NCBI GenBank assembly: GCA_905182755.1 | Contig: CAJJCS010000003.1 | Span: forward strand, 1-64,000 | Direction: 5' to 3' | Length of the DNA stretch: 64,000 bases | DNA from: Aequorivita sp. HC6-5 | Lineage (GTDB): Bacteria; Bacteroidota; Bacteroidia; Flavobacteriales; Flavobacteriaceae | Part shown: piece after piece, positions 16,876 to 26,650 of the stretch | Position numbering within the stretch: the first letter of the stretch is position 1 | How the letters are laid out: every line of letters begins with the position of its first letter | Translations under genes and position numbers: made by a program | The notes under the pieces: model-generated | The model's database searches: none | The model's input: the letters and a program-made list of their open reading frames with translations, nothing else | Told to the model about the DNA's origin: nothing

Positions 16876-19800
16876 GTGTTACTTGTCTTGCTGTTGGTGG
16901 TAGTTTTTTCTTTACCAAGTGTCCAGACAAAACTAGCCGGTAGGCTTACTAGTTACCTGAATCAAACCTATGACACTCAAATAGCTATAGATAGATTAGG
17001 GCTAAATTGGCAAGGTAATATAGATCTTCGAGACCTTTACATCAAAGACCATCATCAAGATACATTAATTTATGCCGGCCAACTTCAAACCAGTATTTTA
17101 AGTTTTTCGAATCTTCTAAAAACAGATGTATCTCTAGGATATGTAAAATTTTCTGACACAAAACTTTTTATAAAAACCTATAAAAATGAAGCCAGAGATA
17201 ACATGTCTGTTTTCTCTGGAAAATTTAATTCTGGAACAAAAGCCGCTCGTATCTTTAAACTCAGTGCAGATGATGTTTTTATTAAAAGCAGTGCAATTAA
17301 AATTACAGACCAGAATCTATCAACACCTTTGTTGTTTGACCTCACAGGTGTAGAGGCTTCTGCTCAAGATTTTAAAATACTAGGCCCAGATGTATTTGCC
17401 ACAATAACCTCTTTAGGTCTAACTAGTAAAAGAGGTTTTGAGATTACAGGGCTAAGCTCTCAATTCTCTTACACTACAGAGCAAATGACCTTAAAAAATA
17501 TGGAGCTTCAAACTTCTCAAAGCACGCTAGAGGGTGATGTTATCATGAATTACAGCGCCAACGGCTATTCAGACTTTGTTAATACAGTTGTTTTTACCGC
17601 AAGCTTTACCCCCTCTAGTATAGCCACCAATGATCTTAATGGCTTTTATAATGAGTTTGGCTCCAACCAAACTATTGGTTTTAAAGGAGACTTTAAAGGC
17701 GTATTGAATGACTTCTCATTCACAAAAGCAGCAATTACAACTTCCTCTACCAAAGTCGCTGGTGATTATTATTTTAAGGATGTTTTAAAAGGGGCCACTG
17801 CTTTTAACATAAACTTTAGGCGTCATGATATAACAACGAGTTACTATGATTTACGTCGTTTTTTACCCAATATCCTTGGCGAGGTATTGCCCGAGGAGCT
17901 AAGTAAATTAGGGGTTTTTGATTATGATGGTTCTTCACAAATTAACAGCAATACCTTTACTACTGACGCTACTTTTAAAAGTGATATTGGTATTGCCACT
18001 ACCAGTGTGTCTATCGATAACTACAAAGACGTTGCCCTTGCTAGTTATAAAGGCAACATTATTTTATCTTCTTTTGATATTGGAGCTTTAACTAAAGAGC
18101 CCTCTTTGGGAGAGGTGTCTGCTAATGTAAGTATTGATGGTCGTGGTTTTACCCAAACAACCGTGGATACAGCCCTGCGTGGTGTAATCTCTTCTTTTTC
18201 TTTTCAGGGATATGATTATAAAAACATTACCCTGCAAGGAGCCTTAAAAGACCCTGTTTTTAATGGTGATCTATCTATTGATGATCCTAACGTACAATTA
18301 GATTTTAAAGGCCTTGTAGATGTTTCTAAATCCTTTAATCAGTATGACTTTCAGGCAGATGTTTACTTTGCCGAATTAAATCAACTTCAACTAGTTACAA
18401 GAGATAGTGTTTCTGTTTTTGCAGGCAAGGTTGTTGTAGATATGGATGGAACCACCATAGATGATATTGTAGGGTCTTTTTCATTTCAGCAGACATTTTA
18501 CCAAAATCAAGATGATGATTTTTATTTTGATGATTTTAAAATAGCTTCCTCTTTTGAAGATCAAAAGCGCATCATTGATATCAACTCACCAGATATATGT
18601 AATGGTACAATCTCTGGAAATTTTTTAATAAAAGATATCTCAAATCTATTTAAAAATGGATTGGGTAGTATGTATGCCAATTATATACCTCGCGAGGTAA
18701 CCACAAATCAGTACATAGATTATGATCTTTCTGTTTATAGTAAAATTGTAGAGGTTTTTGTACCTCAAATACAAGTGGGTGAAAATTCAAGATTACGAGG
18801 TTCTGTCTCTTCAGATGAATCTAAATTTCAGTTAGATTTTAATTCTCCAGAGCTCTTGTTGTATAATAATTACTTAGGTAAAGTAAATGTTCAGGTAGAT
18901 AATGATAACCCATTGTATAACACGTATGTAAGTGTAGATTCTGTGTATACAGGAATCTATGATTTGAAAGATTTTAGCTTGATTAATAAAACCTATAATG
19001 ACACGCTGTATGTGCAGTCAGTATTTAAAGGAGGTAGTAAAAAACAGGATGTTTTTGACTTGGCTTTATACTACACAATTAACCCACAGGGTAAATCTGT
19101 AGTTGGAATTAAAAGGTCTGAAATTTCATATAAAGACAATATTTGGTATTTAAATAAAGACAATAATAAGAAAAATAAAGTGGTCTTTGATGATCGTTTT
19201 AGTGCCATTGCTATAGACTCATTACAACTCAATTACAAGCAACAGCAAATTGCATTTGCAGGTGTAATTAGAGACTCAACATATAAAAACCTTAAGGTTC
19301 GCTTTAAGGATGTAAATATTGGGGATATAATACCTCCCGCAGATAGCCTGCAATTATCGGGTACTACAAACGGGACCTTGTCTTTTTTGTATGAAAATGG
19401 GAATTATTTTCCTAAAAGCAATGTAACTATCGATGATGTTATTATTAATAAAATTGATTTTGGAGATCTCATCTTAGATATTGACGGTAATCAGGATCTT
19501 ACCAAATACCGTATTGCTAGCTCGCTCACCAACAAAGATGTTCGCTCTTTTAATGCCCTTGGAACCATTGATTTTGCGCCAAAAATTTCTCAATTAGATT
19601 TGGATGTGAGGTTAAATGATTTTAACCTTCAGGCCATAAGTCCTTTTGGAGCTAATGTTATTACAAAAATAAGAGGTGAGGCCTCTGGCGCTTTACAGGT
19701 AATGGGTAACTATAGAAAACCAAAAATACTTGGCACCATTAATTTAAAAAATAGTGGCTTAAAGGTGCCGTATCTAAATACAGATTTTGATCTAGCAAAC

Positions 19801-21261
19801 AGCACTCAAATGATTGTGTCAAATAATACGCTCAAAGTCATCTCTACAGACATTACAGACACAAAATTTAATACAAAGGGCGTTTTCTCTGGTATTGCAA
19901 CACATGATAACTATCGAGATTGGAATTTAAATCTAAAGATTAATGCCCCAGAAAGATTGCTGGTTTTGGATACCCCCCCAGATGAGGATGAGTTGTATTA
20001 CGGAACCTCTTTCATTAGTGGTAATGCGGTAATTCAGGGTCCTATTGAAGCCCTGGACATAAAGGTATTTGCCGCTACTCAAGAGGGAACAACATTTAAA
20101 ATTCCTCTTAGTGATACAGAGTCTATAGGTGATGATAGTTTTATTAAATTTCTGTCTCCTCAAGAGAAACGCACCCGCACAAGCGGTCAGCAAATTGTTA
20201 AAAAAGAAATTAAAGGGCTTTCTGTAGATTTTGATCTAGATATCAATGAAAATGCAGAGGTTGAGGTAGTGATAGATAAGGTTAACAACTCTACCCTTAA
20301 GGGCCGCGGAGCTGGAACCTTATTAATACGCCTTGATACAAAAGGGAAGTTTAATATGTGGGGTGAGTTTACCGTAATTGAGGGCTTGTATGATTTTAGA
20401 TACGGTGGTATTATTCAAAAAAAGATTGCCGTGGTTCCTGGCGGAAACATTAACTGGGATGGAGAACCAGATAGAGCTAGATTAAGTATAAGTGCAAAGT
20501 ACGCCACACAAGCAAACCCTGCTGTACTGCTTGATAACCCTTCTTTTAACCGGAAGATACCTGTAGATGTTTTGGTAGATTTAACTGGAGAAATCATACA
20601 ACCAGAATTAAATTTCAACATAGACTTTCCTAGAACCAGCTCAACGGTGAAAAGCGAATTAGAGTTTAAACTCCAAAGCACAGAAGAAATAGAGAAACAG
20701 GCCATCTTTTTATTAACCACCGGAAGTTTTGTAAATGAAGGTATGGGAGGTGCAAATTTCGCAGGTACTTTGGTAGATAGAGTTAGTGATTTAGTAAACG
20801 GTTTATTTGCAGATGAAGAGGGCACCTTTAATGTGGGTCTAGATTATTCTCAAGGAAATAGAACACCCAATCAACAAACCGCAGACCGCGTAGGTATTTC
20901 TCTTCAAAGTAAAATAAATGAGCGTATTTTAATTAACGGGAAGGTGGGTATTCCTGTGGGTGGAGCCAATGAGACTGCTATTGCAGGAGATATTGAAGTG
21001 CAATGGCTAATCAATGAAGATGGTACTCTTAGGATGAATTTCTTTAACCGTCAGGCAGATATACAGTTTATTGGTGAAGATCAAATTTTTGAACAAGGTC
21101 TAGGGATGTCATACAATGTAGATTTCAATACCTTAAGTGAGCTCATAGAAAAACTATTTAATAAAAAGCTAACACTAGAGGGTGATGGGTTGGATACGCC
21201 TTTTGTGCCTGATGACACAAGTTTTCCAGCCAATTTTAATGAAGATAAAAAAAGGGAATAA
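16876..21261 (+). CDS. tamB: Translocation/assembly module TamB-like protein (DUF490)
   Basis: An inner-membrane-anchored periplasmic protein of at least 1,461 residues, built mostly of repetitive beta strands. The C-terminus carries the DUF490/TamB domain (GEFTVIEGLYDFRYGGIIQK, GNINWDGEPDRARLSISAKY). TamB-like proteins bridge inner and outer membranes and help outer-membrane protein or lipid transport. The tracked GTG start at 16876 falls inside the N-terminal membrane helix. The frame is open upstream to about 16819 and reads KRIKKLRKIILRLLVILVLL, the expected positive flank and helix, but no ATG is present. The true start is therefore a rare codon upstream or is obscured. The end is 4 bases from the convergent ridA. 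Confidence 0.88.
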   Translation: MLLVLLLVVVFSLPSVQTKLAGRLTSYLNQTYDTQIAIDRLGLNWQGNIDLRDLYIKDHHQDTLIYAGQLQTSILSFSNLLKTDVSLGYVKFSDTKLFIKTYKNEARDNMSVFSGKFNSGTKAARIFKLSADDVFIKSSAIKITDQNLSTPLLFDLTGVEASAQDFKILGPDVFATITSLGLTSKRGFEITGLSSQFSYTTEQMTLKNMELQTSQSTLEGDVIMNYSANGYSDFVNTVVFTASFTPSSIATNDLNGFYNEFGSNQTIGFKGDFKGVLNDFSFTKAAITTSSTKVAGDYYFKDVLKGATAFNINFRRHDITTSYYDLRRFLPNILGEVLPEELSKLGVFDYDGSSQINSNTFTTDATFKSDIGIATTSVSIDNYKDVALASYKGNIILSSFDIGALTKEPSLGEVSANVSIDGRGFTQTTVDTALRGVISSFSFQGYDYKNITLQGALKDPVFNGDLSIDDPNVQLDFKGLVDVSKSFNQYDFQADVYFAELNQLQLVTRDSVSVFAGKVVVDMDGTTIDDIVGSFSFQQTFYQNQDDDFYFDDFKIASSFEDQKRIIDINSPDICNGTISGNFLIKDISNLFKNGLGSMYANYIPREVTTNQYIDYDLSVYSKIVEVFVPQIQVGENSRLRGSVSSDESKFQLDFNSPELLLYNNYLGKVNVQVDNDNPLYNTYVSVDSVYTGIYDLKDFSLINKTYNDTLYVQSVFKGGSKKQDVFDLALYYTINPQGKSVVGIKRSEISYKDNIWYLNKDNNKKNKVVFDDRFSAIAIDSLQLNYKQQQIAFAGVIRDSTYKNLKVRFKDVNIGDIIPPADSLQLSGTTNGTLSFLYENGNYFPKSNVTIDDVIINKIDFGDLILDIDGNQDLTKYRIASSLTNKDVRSFNALGTIDFAPKISQLDLDVRLNDFNLQAISPFGANVITKIRGEASGALQVMGNYRKPKILGTINLKNSGLKVPYLNTDFDLANSTQMIVSNNTLKVISTDITDTKFNTKGVFSGIATHDNYRDWNLNLKINAPERLLVLDTPPDEDELYYGTSFISGNAVIQGPIEALDIKVFAATQEGTTFKIPLSDTESIGDDSFIKFLSPQEKRTRTSGQQIVKKEIKGLSVDFDLDINENAEVEVVIDKVNNSTLKGRGAGTLLIRLDTKGKFNMWGEFTVIEGLYDFRYGGIIQKKIAVVPGGNINWDGEPDRARLSISAKYATQANPAVLLDNPSFNRKIPVDVLVDLTGEIIQPELNFNIDFPRTSSTVKSELEFKLQSTEEIEKQAIFLLTTGSFVNEGMGGANFAGTLVDRVSDLVNGLFADEEGTFNVGLDYSQGNRTPNQQTADRVGISLQSKINERILINGKVGIPVGGANETAIAGDIEVQWLINEDGTLRMNFFNRQADIQFIGEDQIFEQGLGMSYNVDFNTLSELIEKLFNKKLTLEGDGLDTPFVPDDTSFPANFNEDKKRE

Positions 21262-21265
21262 GCTT

Positions 21266-21646
21266 TTATAAACTAGCAATCATCGAGATTTCTACATTTA
21301 CAAACTTGGGCAAGTTTGCAACCTCTACCGTCTCTCTTGCTGGCGCTGTTGCTTCATTAAAATAAGTAGCATATACCTTATTAATAGCTGCAAAGTTATG
21401 CATGTCACTTACAAAAATACTTGCCTTTATTACGTGCTCAAAATTCATGCCCGCTGCCTGTAGAACCGCTCTTAGATTCTCCATCACAAGACTTGTCTCT
21501 GCTTTTATATCTTCTATCTCCAAATCACCTGTTGCTGGATTAATTGCTATTTGTCCTGAGGTGTACAGCATGTTTCCAAATTGTATGGCTTGGCTGTAAG
21601 GGCCAATAGGAGCAGGAGCTTTGTCTGTGTGAATTATTTTTTTCAT
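21266..21646 (-). CDS. ridA: RidA-family enamine/imine deaminase
   Basis: A 126-residue protein of the YjgF/YER057c/UK114 family. RidA hydrolyses reactive 2-aminoacrylate and related imines released by PLP enzymes. The characteristic APAPIGPYSQAIQFGNMLYT at the N-terminus and the catalytic arginine in APARETVEVANLP are present, as is a proper C-terminal VEISMIA strand. It is followed upstream by lptD on the same strand with a short gap, an order seen in other Flavobacteria. The cytosolic role is housekeeping and the substrate range is assumed from the family. Confidence 0.94.
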   Translation of the reverse strand: MKKIIHTDKAPAPIGPYSQAIQFGNMLYTSGQIAINPATGDLEIEDIKAETSLVMENLRAVLQAAGMNFEHVIKASIFVSDMHNFAAINKVYATYFNEATAPARETVEVANLPKFVNVEISMIASL

Positions 21647-21682
21647 AATTTTTGTATTGTCAGTGTATAGCTTTACACGATG

Positions 21683-24415
21683 TTATAGCTGTCTGTCTGA
21701 TTCTCTACGTTTGTCGTACTTTATATCACTAAGAACGCTAGATTTAATACCAATAAAAAAGTACCATGAGGTGTTTACAGAACCAATAGGAGTCCAGTTA
21801 AAGCTCATTTTCCAGCTTTCCAAATCTCGTTGAAATCTAAACTGAGTTGTGGTAACCCCTTTGTTTTTAAAGTCATACCCTGAAGACATACCAACTTTCC
21901 AGCGTGGGCTTAATTCTAGATTAGAGCTAAACATCAATGATTGTGATGAGATTTCATTTTCTCGTTTTTGATTTCCGTAGGTAATAGTATACGCCATGCG
22001 TATATCCCAGGGTATGGTAAAGTTGTACCAATCTTTATTGGTTACCCTTTGGGTGTCCTGATTATCATCATCATCAAAGGTGTTATCTCCAAATCTTGTG
22101 GTATTGTCTCCAAAAAGATCATCTTGACGGCCTCCGTTTCTAAAGGTTTGGTCATCACTATCTTTGTCACTCTTTTTGTCTTTAAAATCTTTACTAGAAA
22201 AAGAGTAATTAAGGCTAATGTTAGCTCGCGTAAGTCTAAACAAACTCCCTCCGTTATCGATGTTAAATACATCGATACGTTGGTTATTGTTGTTAAGAGC
22301 GTAAGGATCTAGAGATCCACTAAAATTAACATCAAGTTTAGGGATAATAGGGATGGCACCAGAAACATTAACAGCGCTCCATTGCAGGGAGTCTCCTGCA
22401 ACATTGTAAGCGGTACCAAAATTTAAATTATTAAGAAGTATTCTTTTCTTTGGTTTTTGGGCCAGGGTGTCAGGGTCTCTAACCTTGGCCTCAAGGGTAT
22501 TGCTAATACCAATACCTATGTTGCTAGAAAAACGTTTCCCAGGAGCGCCAAAGAGTGTGTTTTCAAACCTTGAGTACTGGACTATTTCTTCGTTTATTTC
22601 CGGATCTGCGGTAACGGGTGCCACGTATTGATCATAGTACTGTTCAAAGCCAGGATTGATATTGTAAGATACAGAGGGTCTTACTACATGACGTATTTTT
22701 TGTATTCTACTATCCTTGTCACCAACATTAAAAGTTCCGTAGAGTGTGGTTCCCAGACTCATGTTGAAATTATATGTTCTAAAGCTATCAAAACCACTTA
22801 CAGTGTCTCTCGCAACTCCTCCATTACCTTGGTTTAGGCTTTGGTCATACCTTTGATTAAAGGTAGTGAAACTCCAAGTTTCTGTATAGGTTGTACTTGC
22901 AGAGGCGCTCAGATGATCTAGAATTTTAAAATTTGTGCTCAGCGGTATTCTATGCTGTACTCCAATAAGGGCATTGTCAAACATTTCAGACTTTAAAAAC
23001 AAGGAGTCTGTGGTTTGTATTCTGTTTTGAGCCGTTACATCATATTGAAAATTAATGTTCTGAATAATTCCTTTTTTTCTTCCATTTTTGGGAGCGAACG
23101 GAAATACCCTAGCCATGTTTGCATTTATATTTGGCAAGGATAGGTTGATCTTCTCGGTTTGCGTATTCTGCTGCAAATTTAGAGCTACAGAGGTGTTTAT
23201 CTGCGGTTCTCCTTCAAAAGTCTTAGAGTAACTCACAGAAGAGTTTAAGGTGTTTACAAGTGCACTAGAGTTGTTAAATTGGTTGATAGATTGCTGAAAA
23301 TAACGACTGCTACCAAAGTTAACTGATGCATTAAAGCGGGAGCTAGGACTTGATTTTTGATCCTGAGAGTGATTCCATTGTATGTTATAGGATGAACTTT
23401 GACTATAATCTGGGAACCCTCTATCACTGTTAACAAGGCTTTCATACCTCATGTTTATATTTCCACGAAACTTATATTTTAAAGCATAACTAGATTGTGC
23501 CCGAAGGCCATAACTACCATTGCTGTAATAGTCTCCAAGAAGGGTAAGGTCTACATAGTCTGAGAGGGCTAGGTAGTACCCACCATTTTGAAAGAAAAAA
23601 CCACGATTGTTGTTCTCTCCAATAGTTGGTATGATAAATCCAGATTGTCTGTCTTCCCCTAGAGGTAAAAAAGCAAAAGGAAGCCCAATAGGAGTGGGTA
23701 CATCTGCAATATACATGTTGGTGACACCTGTTATGATTTTCTTTTTTGGTACAAATTTGGCTCTTCTAGTGTAAAAGTAATATTCTGGATTGTCTATGTT
23801 TTTAGAGGTAGTAAACTTCACATTACTTAGGTATATAACAGAGTCATTTACTTTTTTTGTTGTTTTTGCGATGTATCTAAAGCTTTGTTCCTCACCTCTT
23901 GAGTTGTATACAAGTGCTTTCTCAGAGTTGTAATTGTATTTTATAGAATCTGGCTCTACTACATTTGCACCTTGTTTGAAAATTGGACGCTGGGTGTAGG
24001 CCCCTGCGCTATCAATTCCTTTTGCGTATACCTCATTGGTATTGTAATCTAGTACGATAAGTCCAGCGTCTATGCGTACATCACCATAAATAATATAGGC
24101 TTTATCATACATGTACACCTTGTTTGCTTTTTTATCTAGGTATACATATTGCTCCCCAAAGTACTCCACAATATCCGTGAATGCTTCTTTGGGTGGCTTT
24201 ATGGTGTCTACTTGTATGGTGTCTGTGGCGCGTTCATTGATTTGCTCAATACCGGGTTTGTTGATAGATAGGCTATCTTTTTGCTGTTGCTCATCGGCTT
24301 CAACCAAGGGAATCTTGGGCGCGTCTTTTGTAGGGATTTCTTGGCCAAATACAACTCCGCTACAGCATAGTAATACTGTGGATAAAATAATTAATAAATG
24401 CTGTTTATATGGCAC
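21683..24415 (-). CDS. lptD: LPS-assembly protein LptD (outer-membrane translocon)
   Basis: A 910-residue outer-membrane protein with a signal peptide (MPYKQHLLIILSTVLLCCSG, cleaved near FGQ). An OstA-like beta-jellyroll region follows at about residues 80-250 (YGDVRIDAGLIVLDYNTNEV). The rest is a large beta-barrel with alternating aromatic strands, and IADVPTPIGLPFAFLPLGED is the conserved link. LptD with LptE places lipopolysaccharide into the outer leaflet. An acidic insert rich in Asp and Asn lies near residue 760. It is divergent from the amidase gene, and kdsA and the OstA-like gene elsewhere in the window feed the same pathway. Confidence 0.92.
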   Translation of the reverse strand: MPYKQHLLIILSTVLLCCSGVVFGQEIPTKDAPKIPLVEADEQQQKDSLSINKPGIEQINERATDTIQVDTIKPPKEAFTDIVEYFGEQYVYLDKKANKVYMYDKAYIIYGDVRIDAGLIVLDYNTNEVYAKGIDSAGAYTQRPIFKQGANVVEPDSIKYNYNSEKALVYNSRGEEQSFRYIAKTTKKVNDSVIYLSNVKFTTSKNIDNPEYYFYTRRAKFVPKKKIITGVTNMYIADVPTPIGLPFAFLPLGEDRQSGFIIPTIGENNNRGFFFQNGGYYLALSDYVDLTLLGDYYSNGSYGLRAQSSYALKYKFRGNINMRYESLVNSDRGFPDYSQSSSYNIQWNHSQDQKSSPSSRFNASVNFGSSRYFQQSINQFNNSSALVNTLNSSVSYSKTFEGEPQINTSVALNLQQNTQTEKINLSLPNINANMARVFPFAPKNGRKKGIIQNINFQYDVTAQNRIQTTDSLFLKSEMFDNALIGVQHRIPLSTNFKILDHLSASASTTYTETWSFTTFNQRYDQSLNQGNGGVARDTVSGFDSFRTYNFNMSLGTTLYGTFNVGDKDSRIQKIRHVVRPSVSYNINPGFEQYYDQYVAPVTADPEINEEIVQYSRFENTLFGAPGKRFSSNIGIGISNTLEAKVRDPDTLAQKPKKRILLNNLNFGTAYNVAGDSLQWSAVNVSGAIPIIPKLDVNFSGSLDPYALNNNNQRIDVFNIDNGGSLFRLTRANISLNYSFSSKDFKDKKSDKDSDDQTFRNGGRQDDLFGDNTTRFGDNTFDDDDNQDTQRVTNKDWYNFTIPWDIRMAYTITYGNQKRENEISSQSLMFSSNLELSPRWKVGMSSGYDFKNKGVTTTQFRFQRDLESWKMSFNWTPIGSVNTSWYFFIGIKSSVLSDIKYDKRRESDRQL

Positions 24416-24529
24416 TCCTTGCAGGTATTATTTTGTATTTTGGCTTAGATTTTGATTCATCAAAATTAAGCATATTTTTTTGGCAACTCTGAAAAAAAAC
24501 AAATTTTAAAAATCAGCGTTTATACCTAT

Positions 24530-25654
24530 ATGAAAACCAAATTAGCATCCATTTTAGTACTGCTGCTTACATGCGCTTTGTTTGCTTCCTTTTCTGTAAT
24601 CAAAAATGATACCCAAAAACCCTTTGTTGTTGTTTTGGATGCTGGACATGGCGGTAAAGATTCAGGAAACATAGGCAATGGATTTGTTGAAAAAGACATT
24701 GTACTAGATGTTACACTACAAATTGGTAAGATTTTAGAAAAAGTTCCAGGTATTAAAGTAGTGTATACAAGAAAAACAGATGTATTAATTGATTTATACA
24801 GAAGAGGACCTATTGCAAATGAAGTTGATGCAGATATATTTGTATCTATACATTGTGATGCGTTTACCAATCAAGCATATGGCGTTGGCACATTTGTTAT
24901 GGGGGTTGATAAATCTGGGAAGAATTTAAATACAGCAAAAAAGGAGAATGAAGTAATTTTTCTAGAAGATAATTATGAAGAAAGATACGCCGGGTTTGAC
25001 CCAAACCGTCCAGAATCATTAATTGGTCTCACGCTCATGCAAGAAGAATACTTAGATCAAAGTATCACTCTTGCCGGTTTGATACAATCTAATATTGTAA
25101 ATAATTTAAAAAGAAAAGACAGAAGCGTTAGATCTGCTCCTTTTTGGGTTTTGCACAGCTCGTACATGCCCAGTGTTTTAGTTGAGCTAGGTTTTTTGAC
25201 CAATAACAAAGAAGGCCCATACGTGAATTCAAAAAAGGGGAGAAGAGAGTTGGCCACACAAGTAGCAAATGGTATTTTAATGTATAAAAAAAATATTGCA
25301 CTTGGAACCAGTAATGCCCAAAACCCTGTCATCACTCAAGATGAGGTAGATGCAGCTATTAAAGTTTCTCAGGAAAAAATATATGACGATATTATTTTTA
25401 AAGTACAGTTGGCTGCAGGGTCAAAAAAAATAGCAACCAAGGCCTATAACTTTAAGGGATTAAAGAATGTAGCTCGTGAAAAATTTGGAACCTTATATAA
25501 GTATTTCTATGGCAGCACATCAAACTACACAGAGATTCAGCTTTTAAAAACATTTGCCCAAGAAAAAGGGTACAGCTCTGCCTATGTAGTGGCCTTTAAA
25601 GATGGCCAGAAAGTTAAACTTTCAGAAGTACTAAACAAGGGCTCCAAAGAATAA
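24530..25654 (+). CDS. N-acetylmuramoyl-L-alanine amidase (Amidase_3) with SPOR-like tail
   Basis: A 374-residue periplasmic zinc amidase that cuts the bond between muramic acid and the stem peptide. An N-terminal signal or anchor (MKTKLASILVLLLTCALFAS) is followed by the Amidase_3 domain. Zinc and catalytic residues are visible in VVLDAGHGGKDSG, SIHCDAF and SVLVELGFLTN. The last 90 residues (FKVQLAAGSKKI...YSSAYVVAFKDGQ) resemble a SPOR domain that binds denuded glycan strands at the division site. It is the first gene of a plus-strand run leading into the MCE protein. A role in daughter-cell separation or wall recycling is inferred from the family. Confidence 0.93.
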   Translation: MKTKLASILVLLLTCALFASFSVIKNDTQKPFVVVLDAGHGGKDSGNIGNGFVEKDIVLDVTLQIGKILEKVPGIKVVYTRKTDVLIDLYRRGPIANEVDADIFVSIHCDAFTNQAYGVGTFVMGVDKSGKNLNTAKKENEVIFLEDNYEERYAGFDPNRPESLIGLTLMQEEYLDQSITLAGLIQSNIVNNLKRKDRSVRSAPFWVLHSSYMPSVLVELGFLTNNKEGPYVNSKKGRRELATQVANGILMYKKNIALGTSNAQNPVITQDEVDAAIKVSQEKIYDDIIFKVQLAAGSKKIATKAYNFKGLKNVAREKFGTLYKYFYGSTSNYTEIQLLKTFAQEKGYSSAYVVAFKDGQKVKLSEVLNKGSKE

Positions 25655-25693
25655 GAATTATTGTTAAATTTGTATAACTAAAACACACACCTT

Positions 25694-26647
25694 TTGAAAC
25701 GCTCCAGAGAAGTTAAAACCGCTTTACTAGCAATAGGAACAATTCTACTATTTATCTTTGGATATAGCTTTCTAAAGGGAAATAATTTACTAGATAAACA
25801 CAGAACATTTTTTGTAACCTATGACAATGTAGAAGGGCTTGCAACAGCATCTCCTGTTACCATTAATGGCCTTTTGGTTGGTAAGGTTACTGACATTGAT
25901 TTTTTAAACAACAAAGGGAAATTACTGGTCTCATTCACTATAAATGAGCCGGATTTTAAGTTTTCAAAAAATAGTTTGGTACGTATCTACAGCAGTGGTC
26001 TTTTAGGAGGTAAATCCTTAGGGCTCTATCCAGAGTATGACCTAGAAAATATGGCTGTTTCTGGAGACACTCTAGTTGGTAGTGTAGAAGATGACATGCT
26101 TGTGGCGGTAACCAAAGCCCTTGGCCCCCTAGAGGATAAAGTAAATAATACACTAACCACCTTAGATATACTTTTAAACTCTGTTACAGACTTACTGGAT
26201 CCTAAAACTCGCGCCAACCTTCAAGAGGCAATTGCTAATTTAAACACCACCATGGAATCTTTAAATGGCGCATCTAGTTCTTTAGATGGCCTTTTAAAAG
26301 AAAATTCAGGGAAGTTAGACCGCACCTTTACAAACCTTGATGAAATGTCTGCTAATTTTAATAGCCTTTCTGATTCTCTTTCAAAATTAGAGACAGGAAA
26401 ACTATTTTCAGAATTTCAAAACCTAGTTACACGCTTTGATACCATAGCTTCATCCCTAGAAAATGGACAGGGCAGTATGGGTAAGTTACTTACAGATGAG
26501 CAGTTGTATGAAAATTTAAAAGGTGCTTCCAAGCAACTAGAAGAATTGCTTGAAGATGTAAAACTAAATCCAAAGAGATACATCCATATATCTGTTTTTG
26601 GAAAAAACAACAAAGAGTACACAAAACCAGACAATCCTGAGAAATAG
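25694..26647 (+). CDS. MlaD/MCE-domain lipid transport protein
   Basis: A 317-residue protein with an N-terminal membrane anchor (VKTALLAIGTILLFIFGYSF). One MCE domain spans about residues 38-115 (TYDNVEGLATASPVTINGLLVGKVTDI). A long helical tail follows (residues 140-300). MlaD-type proteins form hexameric rings on an ABC transporter that moves phospholipids between membranes; no ATPase or permease is encoded next to it here. The start is TTG at 25694, supported by the basic KRSREVK before the helix. It lies 39 bases behind the amidase gene and 3 bases before the Fe-S protein, so it is probably in the same operon. Confidence 0.9.
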   Translation: MKRSREVKTALLAIGTILLFIFGYSFLKGNNLLDKHRTFFVTYDNVEGLATASPVTINGLLVGKVTDIDFLNNKGKLLVSFTINEPDFKFSKNSLVRIYSSGLLGGKSLGLYPEYDLENMAVSGDTLVGSVEDDMLVAVTKALGPLEDKVNNTLTTLDILLNSVTDLLDPKTRANLQEAIANLNTTMESLNGASSSLDGLLKENSGKLDRTFTNLDEMSANFNSLSDSLSKLETGKLFSEFQNLVTRFDTIASSLENGQGSMGKLLTDEQLYENLKGASKQLEELLEDVKLNPKRYIHISVFGKNNKEYTKPDNPEK

Positions 26648-26650
26648 ACT

